Shown here: positions 49,679 through 63,800 of the stretch, one piece after another
How positions within the stretch are numbered: position 1 is the first letter of the stretch
Layout: every line of letters begins with the position of its first letter
NCBI RefSeq assembly: GCF_040436345.1
Contig: NC_133230.1
Location: 19,292,197-19,356,196 of the forward strand
Reading direction: 5' to 3'
Source of the DNA: Pagrus major
Taxonomy: Eukaryota; Chordata; Actinopteri; Spariformes; Sparidae
DNA length: 64,000 bases
The notes under the pieces: model-generated
The model's database searches: none
The model's input: only the letters and a program-made list of their open reading frames with translations
What the model was told of the DNA's origin: nothing
Program-made: the position numbers and the translations under genes

Positions 49679-52313
49679 GTGAGATGAGGCAAACTCACTT
49701 TCTGTGTCAAATTTTGGTGCTGTGTGTGTGTGGGTGCTTGTGTGTTGTTGGTGCATCAGTGTGTGTGCGTTTGAGTCATCCTGCTGGATGTGTCAGTGCA
49801 TCTGAAATTCAAAGCCCAGCAACGAGTAACAAGTGCATGATGTCATCCACAGCTTTTGCTCCTGTCTGTCGAAGTCTGTTCGTGGTCTTGAGCTGCACTG
49901 CTGATTGCTCACACACACACACTCACACACACACCTATACACATCCGGATGCTGTTATTTATTTGCCAGGGAACATGAATGCAGGGCAGTGGATTACAAA
50001 ATGACTTGCGCAGAAACGCGAGCCATACTCAGCATGTCATCTTCATACTCATTCTATCATTATGCAATATGTCATTCATGCCCACATCTGTTTTACAGAA
50101 GTGGCAACAGGCCTTAGACAAAAGCCCACATACACATATACATATAGTATGTTCATAGTTACGGTCAGGAACATAACCATCAGCCCTTGAGACTGGCAGT
50201 TTTAATGCCAATCCAGAAGAGGGCAGACTTTGTTTGTTGTGCGAGGGAGACGAGCTTGAGAACAAGGTTAATGTTTTTGTTTTGCTGTCCTGTCTACAGG
50301 GATGTAAGGGAGGTTGTTTTTCACTGAAATGTCCTCCATTTATGTTGATTTCTTTTGGCTGGAAGATAACGAAAACCTTTTCTTGAAGCAGATTTTGTTT
50401 GCCAAGCTTGTGAGAAAAGGCAGAATATTTTGTTTAAGATGACGAAGCTGCCAAATAAATGTACTTTTGATGTCGTGACTCATGAGGGATGTGCAGTTTG
50501 TGTGGATGACACGAAAATAAAAGAAATCAATCAATGAAGCAATCATACAGTACATTGTTGGCCTAGTGCTGTACATATACATACATCAAACACTGATTAA
50601 CATAATTATGCAACATGGCTATAGTTAGTATTCACTGCTGTCAAGCTAGCATGTTATTAAGACATTTTGGCTGCAGTTTCTTCTTCTTTTCTGTACCACT
50701 AGCTATCTTATAGCCTTACCAATGTATCTGCCTAGCCTTATGGAAGACAAAGTGGTCTGACTGCACAGGCAAAGCATTTGATTTATTGATTGCTGTTGGG
50801 ATATTATGAGATTTTCTACAAATAAAACCAAAAATGCTTTTAGAATAATTTTCCAACCTTATTATAACTTTAAGGCTCTCTTGGATGAGTAGAGTCTCTC
50901 TGTTATAGCTCCTCAGAGCAGGAATACTTTGTAATAGCTGGATCCTGTTTTCTGGAGGAGGATATAAAGAAAATACTTTTAATTTTCTGCCCCCTCTAAT
51001 CCAATTACGCTGTCCTACCATCCTTCCATCCTCCCAGCTGGCACCGTCCTCTGTCTCGTCTATCCATTCATCTCTCTCTAAAAGCTATCTGACCCATCTT
51101 CATAACATTTTTCTCTCCTGTTTCTGATCACTAGCTGGTTAACTTTCTTCTCCTTCTGCTGTTCTTTTAATATTCCCCTTCTGTCTCCCTCCTAAGCTGT
51201 CTTTATTTATCCTCTCTGTGTATGTAAATGCAAAGCAGAGAGGCTAAATGTGGCGCATACACAAAATCCCTTTAAACGAATCACTCCTGCTTTGTGCGGT
51301 TGCTGTTTGTACACCCATTGCTCCCAGCAGTGGAGTCGGCCCCCTTCCCCTCCTTTCGTTTTTTTTTTTCTCTTCCTATTTTGCCTCCCCACTTCATTAC
51401 GATTCACACTCCTGCTTTTAAGTGGAAATGCCACCCACGCACCCCTTCAGTCAGAGCGTGTCAATAGATTGTTCTCCATATGGCTCAATTAAATGAGCTT
51501 CACTAAAAATAGAACTTTTTGACATTTGTTTAAACTTTCAAAAACGAGGACAGGAAGGGATGAGGTATGAAACAAAAAAACAGGTTGCTTGTGATATTTT
51601 TCAAAGCACGAACAAGGACTTTATGAGGTTGTTTTTGGCTTGTAGCAGTGCTGTTTGATTCTCCCCACACACACATGCACTCACAGAGTCTTTAACGTAT
51701 TTTTGAATTGCTCAATTTTGAGAATTTCGCTAACTGCTCAAAACTTGACATCTCTAAACTCAGTGTCTGCATCCTCCCAGTGAAGAACAGGGACATGGCA
51801 ACCTACATTTTTGTGTCTTTGGGCTCTTGGCTCCCTCCCAACACCGACATTACCTTCTGTTTCTGTTCTCAAAGGCCTGCATGCAGGAGGTTGGGCTGTT
51901 TCTGTAATCACACTGTGCACTTTTAGAGAGGAAAGGAGGGAGGAGAGACAGACAGAGAGAGAGAGATAGATACATGTGCCCTCATATTTATAAGAAGCTC
52001 TTAGCAAGCTGTAAAAGCCTTTTTCCTTTCTTCTGCATTAGTGAAAAGAAAGTAAAACCTAGTGGCACACTTTCTTCTTTTATCTGCAGTATTTTGTTTC
52101 CCTGACCAGCTTTTAGGTAAAAATGGGGAGACGCCTTAAAAGTGCTTCGAGTTTCTTCAGGAAGTTCAGCTGGGGTCTGGTCAGATCAGCCCAAGTCTCT
52201 GCTGAAATGAATGGCTTTATTATTCATTTACTCATTAAAATTAATTAACTCTCATGATTAAAACAGGGCTGTGTCACTACACTCAGTGATCTCTCATAGA
52301 GCCCAATCAACAG

Positions 52314-52440
52314 CAGTGTGGCAAAAAGTACCCAAACATCATAAATGAGCAATAATAAAGATAGTGTGCTAAAATATTATTAATAATAAGTATTAAAAGT
52401 AATTTTCTGACAATAAATGTACTTGATAGGAGTGTGTGAA
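52314..52440 (-). mobile_element. Degenerate minus-oriented CAGTGATGGAATG-type fragment
   Basis: CAGTGTGGCAAAAAGTACCC parallels CAGTGTTGTATAAAGTACCC at 31866, followed by AAACATCATAAATGAG in place of AAAAGTCATACTTGA. Confidence 0.45.
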
Positions 52441-53636
52441 AATGCACTGAATCCTTACCGAGTCATTTCAGATTTCACTTTGAAAATGCTGAGTCGCCTA
52501 TGCCTCTGATTATCTTCCCTAGCCTGCTTCTCATGGTGGCCTGAGGCATGATCTGCTACATTCAGAATACGATTACCAGCACTGCATAGAGTGAGCACAG
52601 CCGCAGCCAGCGTGGCTCCTAATTTTGACATGATTCATTATCTGTAGCACCCACAGAAAACAAGTGTGTGCGAGGAAAGAGGGAGTTAGGCACAGAAGTG
52701 TGAGTGGGCAAAGTAAGGAGGCAAAGTGGTTGTCAAGAGGAAGGTCAGAGAAGCCATTATAAGTCGTCCCTCATAGTGCCCAGTGTATATCAGGCCTAAT
52801 CAGCACAGAGCAAAGCTTTCATCACTGCTCCTGCTGCTGTCAGACTGAGCTCTCCTCAACCTATAACCAGTGCAATCAAGCAAGCACCAGCTGCAAGCTT
52901 AATACAACACCAGGCAAAACATTTTCATCTGACAGGCAATAGAAAGACAAGCAAAATATCTTTAAGTTGCTGCTCTGTATTGTCATACTGTAGGATGATA
53001 CTAAATGAATTATGTCAGCTTAAAGCTGAGGGTTGTTCATTGTGACGAACCCACATAGACCCTCTGTTTTGTTCCAGAAACTGCATCTCTGTCACTGTAG
53101 ATAATGTATCGTGCACTCTTGTCAACATACTTCACAGGGACTTTTTCAGTGGGACTTGTTATTTGGTGGGAGAAAAACAGCCCATAGGGTTATCCATGGA
53201 TTATCCAGAGTAACAAGGATCATTTTCTGGAAAGTGCTTGGAGCAACATAATTGAAATACCTCAATTGTGTTGGTGGTGGTGGCAGAAACCTCGAAGACG
53301 CCCAGTGTATAGAAGCACATCAAACCAAAACTATTGCTGTCGTCTCTGGATAACTTGTCTGACATCTTTGCTGCAGAAGCCTTGCAGACATTTTCCAAAC
53401 TGCTCCTGTTAGCAATGCATTAGCAGTGTGGCGGCGATATACCACTGTAAGTATGTGAAAAGTTGAGCTGCGTTGCTCGACACAGATGTCCCTCTTCAGT
53501 CTAATGTGTTTGATAGTGTGACTCATATCGGGCGATAAAGTACGACAAACCCAGAGCAGAGTGGAGCAATGAAACACATCAGGGACTAAAGATAGTGTGA
53601 TAGAGGATGTGAAAAGTGAGATGTAAAGTGAGTGTC

Positions 53637-53706
53637 AGTGTGTGTGTGTGTGTGCTACGTGCACACAAAATGCATGTACATACAGCGTGCGTGCATGCAT
53701 GCGCGT
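53637..53706. repeat. Alternating purine-pyrimidine stretch
   Basis: (GT)n of about 18 bp, then GCTACGTGCACACA, GTGCGTGCATGCATGCGCG. Nearly every step alternates purine and pyrimidine, a property of Z-DNA-forming sequence. Confidence 0.7.
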
Positions 53707-56280
53707 GGTAGTGATATGTTTGCATGTGTCAGACTGCAATCTATTTTTGGGTGTCGGTCCCGGGGGGTGAACGTGAGGGAGCGGGTGCTTGGCAGGCTGA
53801 AGGTCAGACATGATGCAGTGCAGAGTGAGTGAGCGCCGCCGGCCCCTGCTCCTGCTGCGGCCTGGATATTATTCTGGTACACTGACCGGGGTTGTCTCAC
53901 CGGCCTGCCGCGCTCGTTTTGCCTTTATTTATCAAACAGAGGAGAGCAAAAAGCAATTTCAGAGAAGCAGACAACAATGGGAGCACAGTTCGGTTGAACT
54001 GAGCTGCTGCGGCACTCAGAGTGTGAGTAATTTTTTCACATTTGACAAGATGACAGTGTCTTCTTTTGCAATGACAGTTTCCCATTTTTCTCTGTTTAAT
54101 GACACTGCTTCTTGGATTTTGATGAGCACGTTGAGCTACTTGGTTTTGCAGTTAAATCTGAGCATTTACTTAAGCTGCAGATAAAAACCAGATAAAAGAC
54201 AGAATAAATATCTGCATCATCTTTAACAGTTCTTTCTGTGTTTACTTACCAGTTTCAACAATTAAAGGTCTCTGTGCAGATAAGTTAAAAAGGGAGTGGA
54301 TAAGTTATAAAGGGCAAATCTGCACACCCATACAGGTGATTGTAATTATACTGACTGATTAGGTCTCCTCTCAGGACTGTATGGGTTTGTGCAGATTGCG
54401 CGTGATTGCCATCTTCCTCACTCTTCTGTTTTACCTGTCAGGATGGAACAAAACGCACCTCAACTCCAAACCGAACTAGCAGCGTGCCGATTAGTGCCAG
54501 TCAGACCTAGTTCCTACTTCATTGCTATTCGGTATGTAAAACAGCCTGGCAGCATGCCACTTTTGCCATCTTGAATGGACAGCACTGTGTGGCACCTTGA
54601 CAAAATACCTCATGTACCAACAACACTGTAACAATGAAGACTCATCCACACATATATATGACATGGCTCATTGTGGCTGAATGCAAATGAAAAGGCACTG
54701 TGCTGTAAGGTTGTCAAAAGTATCGATACTGTGATATTTTTTAAAACACTACAATATTTGCATTTGATAGGCCAATTTAAGCTATTAAGGGTCTACAAAT
54801 ATTAACAATATTCCAAATGTGTTGGTAAGTGACTTTTTCTATACTACCACTTTGTGCGGATTGTTAATTTAAAAAAGGGGGGAAAAAAATTGTTTGTGCA
54901 AAGGACCAAGGAGGTATCGAGTTACAGATAGTTACGATGGTTAAAGACTATTGTATTATATTTGTATTTTAAAGCTGTAATCCTGTTAGTAATTTGCTTT
55001 TTTACTGAATGTATCTGTAATATAGTTACATCTCTTTTTCTGTAACATGTATTCTGTTTCTCCCAAAGCCTGCTAGTATTGTATCAAAATTTAAAATTCT
55101 GATATCATAAAAATCCTGACTTTTTTGTCTTTTCCAGAACTTGGCAGCTGTGAAAATATGAAATTAAAGTTTACTACAGCATCACTACTAGCTTCAGTAT
55201 GATTAAAGCAACAAAATGCATGTTATAACGAAGATAGGATCCAAATGCAGGACAGAGACTCTAGGTGACCTTGATGAAGAAAGGAGTTTGTTTTTTTGGA
55301 ACCAGGGACAGGATGAGAGGAGTGATGGTAGGGGAATAAGGTGCAGAGGCAGCGGGTTGGGCAGGATGAGGGGAGTTGTGGCTGGCGGTGATGGCGTAGG
55401 GGGATGGCGTGATGGTTGGGAGGTTGTACGCAGGTTGGTAGATGAGTGGGTGATCCTGATAGCACAAAGAAACAGGCGTTAAACAAAAGGATAAAAACTC
55501 TAACTCACAAGAAGATTTGGCCTTGATGAGGTGAGAGCTGGAGATAATACTGCTGTAGGAGCTGATTGCAGACAGGTGTATTCAATAATCAGAGCCGGGA
55601 GTCCACGCAAACACACACACACACACACTGACAACATATGGCAAAGAGAAGGAGACAGACAGAGGGCACTGGGAGCACAGGGAAAGGGAGAACACAGGAA
55701 AACACTTGACATAGTTGATTGTTTGATTGAATAAACACAGAGCCATCGTTCATTTTATTAGTAACACCGAGCGTTTCTTGCCATGACACGTCAGAGGCTG
55801 CGTCTTGAATCTATAGTAAGCTGTAAATTGAGATTTTGGTCACTTATGATTAATCATTTATAAAATCCAGACCATTGCATTATGGGAAAGCTAGCATTAA
55901 CTCAACCTTTTTCTCTCTGTCAGACAGAATATCTGTTGTGTAAAAGGTCTATTCTCATTAGTACGAGGAGTTGAGAGCCCTCATGTAATTCATAATTCAC
56001 CCACCCTCAACCTGAGTGGCATTGTAATCAGCCAGAACACCTGTGTGCCTGTGTCTTCTTTTTAGTGTCGTGTTCATGTCATATGTGTAAGGATTCATTT
56101 TTAAATTTAATTATTTAACCTCTTATACCTGACAGAAATGTCTGACACCTACACTATCTCCCACATGGTAAAAAGAAGAACAGACGTTCCCACAAACTGT
56201 TTTCAGAAAGGCTGGACATGCACCAACGCTGGCAGTCACATCTAAATACATTCAATAGTATGGATTCAGCTAATTTAAAT

Positions 56281-56640
56281 CGATAGTTCACCCAAAAATG
56301 AAAATTCACTAATTATGAGTAGCGCCCTCCTGCTGATGGAAAGTTGGGTTAAGTTTCGAAGTCTGCAAAACATTTCTGGAGCTTCACAGCAGAGCAGTGG
56401 TGTAGCATTCTACTGAACAACTAAAGTAGATAGGGGACGACCAAAAAACCCATAAAACAGCTCCATACAGTGTGTCTGGTGTAATCCAAGTCTTCTGGAG
56501 ACCTGAGATGCCAAATAGTTTTGAATAGTGGCTATCCACACCCTTTTTTAAGCAGAGATCTTCATTTTGGGCTCCTAGATATAGTGGGGGGCTATTTTCT
56601 GACATCTTATAGTGTTGTTTTCAAGTCACAGATCACAATC
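56281..56640 (-). mobile_element. Second, inverted copy of the AGTTCACCC-type element
   Basis: The start AGTTCACCCAAAAATG and about 160 bp beyond it (TGCTGATGGAAAGTTGGG, CAAAACATTTCTGGAGCTTC, ACTGAACAAC) match the inverted right half of the 827-1426 element. The remainder differs and the far terminus was not found. Confidence 0.6.
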
Positions 56641-58079
56641 CCTCAATCGATTTTACAATCTGTACATACTCCCCTTAGTCCCATGATTTCGATAAGGAAA
56701 AACTCCAGGTTAGTTAGGAAAAATACAGACTTTCTAATATTGCTCTTATTTGTATTCTAAAGGATGCTGATCACTGGGTTTTCTGTATTTGTACTCAAAA
56801 GACATTACACTATAATATTAAAATGATCTCCTAGTGACATTAATGTGATGTTATTACCTCTTAATGTTGAAAGATCACTTCACACAGCTAATCAAATCAG
56901 GTTGCATAAGTCGATGATGTCATATTGTCCCTTCTAAACCTCAGACATCTATTTAAAGACAACTTCCTCATTTCTTCATCATGATTAAATCGTTTTTTTT
57001 TCCTATATTGATACTCATTCAGCACTACTCCCACGTCTCCAGCATTTCAGCTTCGGGGAAATTCATTTTTCCTCTTTGATATGTAATTATGATAGTTTTG
57101 TGTACGGTTGCTTTGATAAAAGAGACGGCTCATCTCGCCTCGCCCTCGCCCACCACGCAGGGGCTGATTATGAAACTGTAGGATTTAGGATGCGCTGTAA
57201 GCCACTGTGTCATTTGTTCTAAGACATGCTCCTGTGATTCTATTTAAATCAAGATTATTTTCTGGTTCAATCAGTCTAAAAAAAGAAACGTCCAGTGGGC
57301 GCTTTCAAGAATAGCAGCTCACAGGACAACAAAACATGATCTCTTATGTGACTGACGCCAAGTATAAACGGACGCCAATGATGAGTCCATGAAATAGAAA
57401 GATGTTCTGCAGATGATTGCTTTTACTGAATGTGTAAAATTAAGGAGCTGAAATACAACCACAGGAAACAGGAAGTTTAGTTTATCAGACTGTGAGGATA
57501 GTACAAGGATTTATGTACCAGGTTATTTTTGGATCGGTCTGTCGCCCATATTCAATTTGTACTTTATTTTAAAAAGGGAATGTTTTTCTCTTTACAGAGA
57601 GTCAGTCGGTCTGTGTCGTATTAATCTAAAAGTATTACTTGTATACTTCACTGTCCAGTACTAGCTCCAGCCCTTATTACTTTTCCTTTTTATTTACAGA
57701 ACTGTATTGATGTCTTATTGTTGTGAGTCTGCTCTCCTGCGATGCTGCTTCTCGGAGGTATTTATGAGGAGAGCAGAGGGGAGACTGGCATCCCAATCAA
57801 TTCCTGCCTGTTGTCATTTAGAGAAAAGGACTATTGACAGTCTGTTGATTTTTCTCTTTGCACTTGTTTTTCACTGCCGTTACTTTGCTAGCAAAAGCAA
57901 ACAAAATTGGGTATGTGACTCTTCCTGATTCAATTTGGTTTGCTTTGGTCGTCGTTTGTTCCTGTTTACATCTTTGAATTACTGATTTTCTTTCCTTTCA
58001 TTTTTTAAAATCTGTCTCTGGGTGCTTCTCACACTCTCTGCTTCTCTCTTAACTCCATTCACTCGATGCAATATTTAAA

Positions 58080-58200
58080 ACTAGAGCCTGTCCAATATAT
58101 TCGCTGGCTGATATTGTCGGTCGATATTCGCCTATCACAGGTATATTGGTATTGGTGTATATGTTATTTGGCTTTATGAAGCATTTCATTTAGTTTTTGT
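58080..58200. mobile_element. Degenerate GATATTGTCGGTCGATATT-type repeat
   Basis: AGAGCCTGTCCAATATATTC, then GGCTGATATTGTCGGTCGAT and GGTATTGGTGTATA recall a common fish repeat built from CCGATATATCGGTATCGG words. Boundaries are approximate. Confidence 0.35.
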
Positions 58201-60588
58201 ATGAGCCAGCTTCATCCTTTATAAAGTTTGCAATCTTATCGCACCATATCACCACTTGCTCTCATCTCAGTTGCCATGAGGATCCTGTAGCTTTAAATTA
58301 GATCTGTTTGAAGTGAAAGAATAGAGAGCTGTTCCTATCCTCTGGTGAAGATGATACATTTCTTTCTTCCTCTTTGTTTGCCTTCTACAGAAAATGGCAC
58401 CCTCTTCTCAGAGCGCTGTGTTGTCTTCGAAGCTCTGAGACCGCCTTGGGTCATTCCCTGCCTGTTTTCTTTTTCTTTTTTTTCCCTCTTTGTTTTGTCT
58501 GGTATTCAAGCAGCGGCGATGTCTGTATGCGGGTCGGAGAGTCCGCCTAACCCATCCTCAGATTTGACCTGATTTCAAAGCGAAGCAATCAGTGGAACCA
58601 TCGGCACGTGTCGCTCTGTCTGTGTGCCGCTCATACAGCTATCCAGCAGCTCATCTCTCCAGCTCCTAAGCTCCTGGACTGGGTTAAAACAGTGAACAGC
58701 TGCTGGTGGCCCACCAGATGTAGGCTGTGGACCAAATACATACATATAGTACTATGCTGTCAGCTCCCGTGGTCAGACAGTGCTTGTGATGCTGTTAGCA
58801 AATGTCCTCTGTACATAATGTTATTTATTTACTAATTTGCATTTTCATGTTATTGAAAAGTATTCTTTTTATACCCTGCAAAATGTTTCCCACCACACTC
58901 TTCAAAAACATTATATTCAACAACTGTGTAATGGCCATCTGACTTTCTCCATTGTCTTTCTGGTCATTATTTTCTTTAAAATTACATTTTTCTTTGCTTG
59001 GAGTGGGGTCAGGACACCAGGCCGGTCTAATACACCGGATAGGCCTTGCTCCAGCTGTTTTCATTATTAATTAAACTGCTGAATATTTTTAGGATTAATT
59101 CATTAATGATTTAGTCCATAAAATATCAGAAAATAATGAAAAATGCCCACCACTAGTTGAGTTTTTATCAGGTAAAACATGTTTCGTCTGATCAACAGAC
59201 CAAAAAATAAAGTTGTTTCATTTATGATAACCTGAGAAACCATCAATGATTTTAATTTAATAATTTAATCAATTAATTGGTTTAATAGTGGATTAGTATC
59301 AGTTTGATACTGATCCTATTAAACTGATTGTAGATGACTGAGGAGATTTGACTGATCCTCATACAGTTTCTTTGTGACTGTCAACAACAAATTTTATAGA
59401 AATATATATATAATATATATAAACATCTGGATAAATGTAATATTGATGTATAATCACCTGTACTATGGCACATCATCCCCTCATGTAGATATAAGGGGAT
59501 AATGAACCATAGTATTAGCAATGTGCTGACTTATGTTATTGACTGGTTTGTCCCTATTTCCTTCAGTTCACGACAACTTGATAACAGATTGACCGAGTCT
59601 TCGGAACTTAAGTATGTTAACCCTGATGTAAAGTTAGAAAACTTTCTATAACCCTAAACTCATTCATTCATATTCAAATGTGGAGGAAAACTCATACCAA
59701 TCAGCTCAACTGCTTTGTCAGCACTGTGACGGTGTGCTTTGATTAGATTTGACAGACAGAGGACCGGCAAGACAAACAAACAGCTGTCATCAGATTTTGA
59801 TTAAAATGTTGCTAAATCCTGATTGGAAGAGCACAGACAACAGACACAGTTAAAATAACTGTTCAAACATTTTGTTTTTCCAAATACAGGAATATTGGAC
59901 ATTCCACTCATACAGTTGCATCTACAAATTTCCCATGATGACAGGCTCATTTTTGTTAATTAGGAGGAGAGAGTTGCAGTCAGATTTGGCCTCTGGGAGT
60001 TGTCTATCACTATTAATTAAAGCTTGATTGCCAGAAGTCGTGTAAAACTTCTCCGTCAACATTTTTCACATCCAAATCACCGAGCGCTACGGCAGCTACA
60101 ATCCCGCCCTCATCCTGTCAGACTGTCTGCAGAATTCAAACCACCAGATAAAACAAATCTCAGGCTTTGAAGGAGTGTTGATGGAGGCTACTTGTGTCAT
60201 TTACAGTTGATGGCTGGTGTCAGCTCATCCTCAGATATTCATGCCTTCCTCTGCACCAGACGAGGCCCCTCTTTCTATTTTCATTCACCCTCTCACTACT
60301 TTTATTCCCTCTACGCCATCCCGACTCCCTGCGCTCCTCTCTTCTCCCCCGCTCTTTCTCACCTACACTTTCTGGATGTGTCTCTCTGCCCTGTAGACAC
60401 TCTTTTATCCTCCCATCCCTCTGTCTCCCCCTGGCTCCCTGCACTTGTACTTGGCTGCTTGCTTTATAAATAGCTTGGCCTAGATTACAGCAGCTGCATT
60501 GGCGCTGGCACCAGGGTTTGGTTAGGCTGGGCCAAGCGAGGTAGCCTGGTGAAACAAGAGGTTGGCAGTGAAGGGACGAAGCATGTGA

Positions 60589-60591
<3 letters not shown>

Positions 60592-60641
<50 letters not shown>

Positions 60642-60722
60642 GATCATGAGGATAGTGCAGCCGCAGCCTATCTGCATGCCTGCAGTGGCCGAGCTGTTTT
60701 CATTCCTTCCATTCTTCTGCAG

Positions 60723-60799
<77 letters not shown>
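60592..60799. repeat. GT and CA microsatellites in inverted arrangement
   Basis: (GT)24 at 60592-60639 and (CA)38 at 60724-60799, separated by 84 bp, are complementary when read inverted. A short GA tract follows at 60799-60808. Confidence 0.9.
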
Positions 60800-60802
<3 letters not shown>

Positions 60803-63800
60803 AGAGAGCTGATATCACTCATACGTCTGCGAGAACTGTTGTCATACTTGTCATATTTTCATTTCTATTTTTGGTGAATTCTTTTTTGGTGAATTCTTCT
60901 AGTGAATAAATGTTTACTAATGTGTGTGTGCTCAGTTTGACTTCACAGGTGATGCAGCACAAATACACTACACTCTATATTTGCATGCCGCGTATATCTG
61001 TCATTTATGTGTTCGGCGTGTGCGGGCGTGCATCAACATACATGTGTGTATTGTGAGCATGCGTACATGAGCCCACCGTGATGATCCACTGCCCTGATTT
61101 CCTCCCTCCTGCTCCTCTGCAGAGCTCCACTTCAGAATACAAATTGTGCTCGTCAGTGAGTCCGAGGCACAGCGTCTCACCCTTTGAGCATCTCTGCTGC
61201 CTCGCTGCCTCCTCCTCTTCTCATCTTTTATGAAGTGCATCATGCCCCTGCAAAACCTAGATTTCTGCTGTTGGATTACAGATTTGTGGAATGCATTAAT
61301 TCACTATTTTGCAGAGCGTTAGATTAAAAGATCTACATAAAGCTTTGGAGGTGCTGGTTGCTAGATATCAACCATTTAAAAAAGTGACACATTCCTATTT
61401 AAACTAATAGTTGATATCAAAGTGAAACGAGTGCTGTTATTAACAAGTCATACAAGGTGGCAGCATTCGAGCGTTCATAATCATCTGCATTTTGAAAGAA
61501 ATGAGCAGTCGCTCGCCTTGTTTGAAATGGATAAAGAGTGTGTTATATTTTCCTCCATGGAGTCTTGTTTGGGGCTGAGATCTAACAGAGGGAATTGTGA
61601 ATGAGAAGAAGAGAATTGAGAATGAGGAGGAGGAGGGCTGCAGAATGAGGCCAGAGAGGAAGAAAAGTGCTTCATCATCCGCAACGATCCATCCGACTTA
61701 TCAGCAGCAACAAAAGGGATCAGAGGAGCGCATCGCGACAGTGCTTAGATAACCGAAAACATTAATGTTTACGTCTGTATGTCAGTGGCTAGCACTAAAG
61801 GTGGTCCCCAACCATCTTTTTTTGATGATCTCAAGCATTGCTACCACCCATTATGCTCATTTGATTGATTTTAAAGTTGTTTACGCTATTACTTATGTAT
61901 AAAAGGGGATAATGTTATTACATTTTCACTGTTTATGTCAGTTTGCACTTGTACCTCAAGCACTTGTATTTGGCAGAAGCTGGTTGTTTTAATTGTTTAT
62001 CCATTACTTTTGGCAAGCACTTTCAACCGATTACTCACCTCTTTTAACTATTTCCATTTATCCATTATTTTTGCTGCAGTCATTTATAGACCAAATCACC
62101 GTGACGTTGTGCTAACAACAACACTTACTTCCTGGGAGACAACTGGCGGCTGATATGCATTGTGGACAAATGTGCAAACTTGTTTTCAGCCTTAACTGTA
62201 AAGTTTAAAGATACACAATGAAACAAAGTAAATCTGCTGTGCTTATTTCATGAACTGTGTTGCTATACTAGTGTCTTTGATATCTACCCAAGAGCGGCAT
62301 CTCTGAATCTCTAGCTTTGGGTAAATGCAAGCTGTCATTTTCCTAGTCTGTGGCCCAACAGGTAAATTAGGTCTTCTAACTAACGTTAGTGAAAGTGGTG
62401 TTATTAATGAGAGGGTTAGGGTTAGCCATTTTTAACCATGTGTTTATTAAGTACTGAACCATTTAGCCATTATTTTTTTCCTATTATATCTTTTTCTATT
62501 CATTAACTTTAAGCAACCATCCACTGCTTTTACAGCACTTGAAGTAGCAGAACCCTGATGTTTAAATAATTTGTCCATTACTGTTAGCTAACTATTTTGA
62601 CTGCTCATTTGCTAATTAGCTTTTATGCACCTTTAACCACAGCACATGGCGCTCAGGTGTTAGAACTGACTCAGACAGAGGTGTAAATTGAGCAGTCAGC
62701 ATTTCACAGCTGCTGAAAAAGCACCATACCATTTTGTAATCTATTTATGTTTGTTTCCCTCCTAAACAAATTATATGGATATATGTTTTATTAAATCCTG
62801 GATTACTTCTTTTCTGATTAGCTGAGCTACTCGACAATCTTTTCACGTGTCCCACAGATCCCAACTGAAGTCCCCCTGCGGATCAAGTATTCCTGGTTGT
62901 GAATCCAGCAGCAACACTTGAGTGGAATAGGCTGGACTAGATCCTGTTAGACCAGATTAAACTAGTCCGGACTAAATGTGAGGCTTACCACAGGCAGGAT
63001 GGCTTCGAGGACTGAGCATCAGTGAAGCAGAAATTCTCTTCAGCCAGACAGTGAATCTCTTCCATCTTCTGTTGACCCAAGGCTTTGTAAACAGGGGCAA
63101 GTGAAAAGAGAATTTTCCAACAAGGCATAAATAAATGATCACAACAGTTGGCGAGCTTCGACTACATTAGATTCCAGAAAACAGAGTGGATTTAAAAGAA
63201 AAGGCGACACAGGCGCGCTGCTTTATCACTTCTGAGCTTGTGATTAATGAGCTGTGGGGGTGATTTTGAAAATATATCGGGGGCCTGTCAAGTAACATCT
63301 TCCATACCGCCTGCTCTCACTACCGTGACTTGAAACAATAAAAAAAGATTCACTCGCAGCAGATGAAGCAGCTGACGATGGTATTCAGGCTCAGGCCAAC
63401 ATGTTACAGTGTCTGAAACATGTCGTTTTTGGCATTTAGAGTCGGATTGTTCCAGACTGACTGACTGATGCTGTCTGGTGGAGGAATGTCACAGTCATCC
63501 TCACATATCTCACTCATGTTCCCCGTCTGCACAGCATGGACAATGCCTGACACACAGAGACATAAATAGCCTTTACCGCCGAGAGCCTTAATATTAATGG
63601 CTTATGGGGGACTTAGCTGTCTCAGCCGGCTGGGCAATTATTGTTATGAAACGGCGAGAGAGAGAGAAACTGAGAGAGAGAAGGGGAGATGATCTGAGTG
63701 ATGGAAAGAAGACATGGTTTGTTAGGATATTACGCAATGGCCTAATGTCTGTGGGAATTTTTTAAATGATTGGGCCTCAGCTGAAGTGGAAACTCGCACT

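Noticed and set aside
53810-54184. A 124-codon plus-strand frame in the rcan3 intron
   Set aside because: It lacks RCAN or other family motifs and any consistent splice partners. The GC-rich start may instead be regulatory.
60549-60909. Frames rich in CV and TH
   Set aside because: They are products of the GT and CA microsatellites.
62411-62426. GGGTTAGGGTTAG, telomere-like
   Set aside because: Only two units; too short to be an interstitial telomeric repeat. A similar single instance is near 8920.
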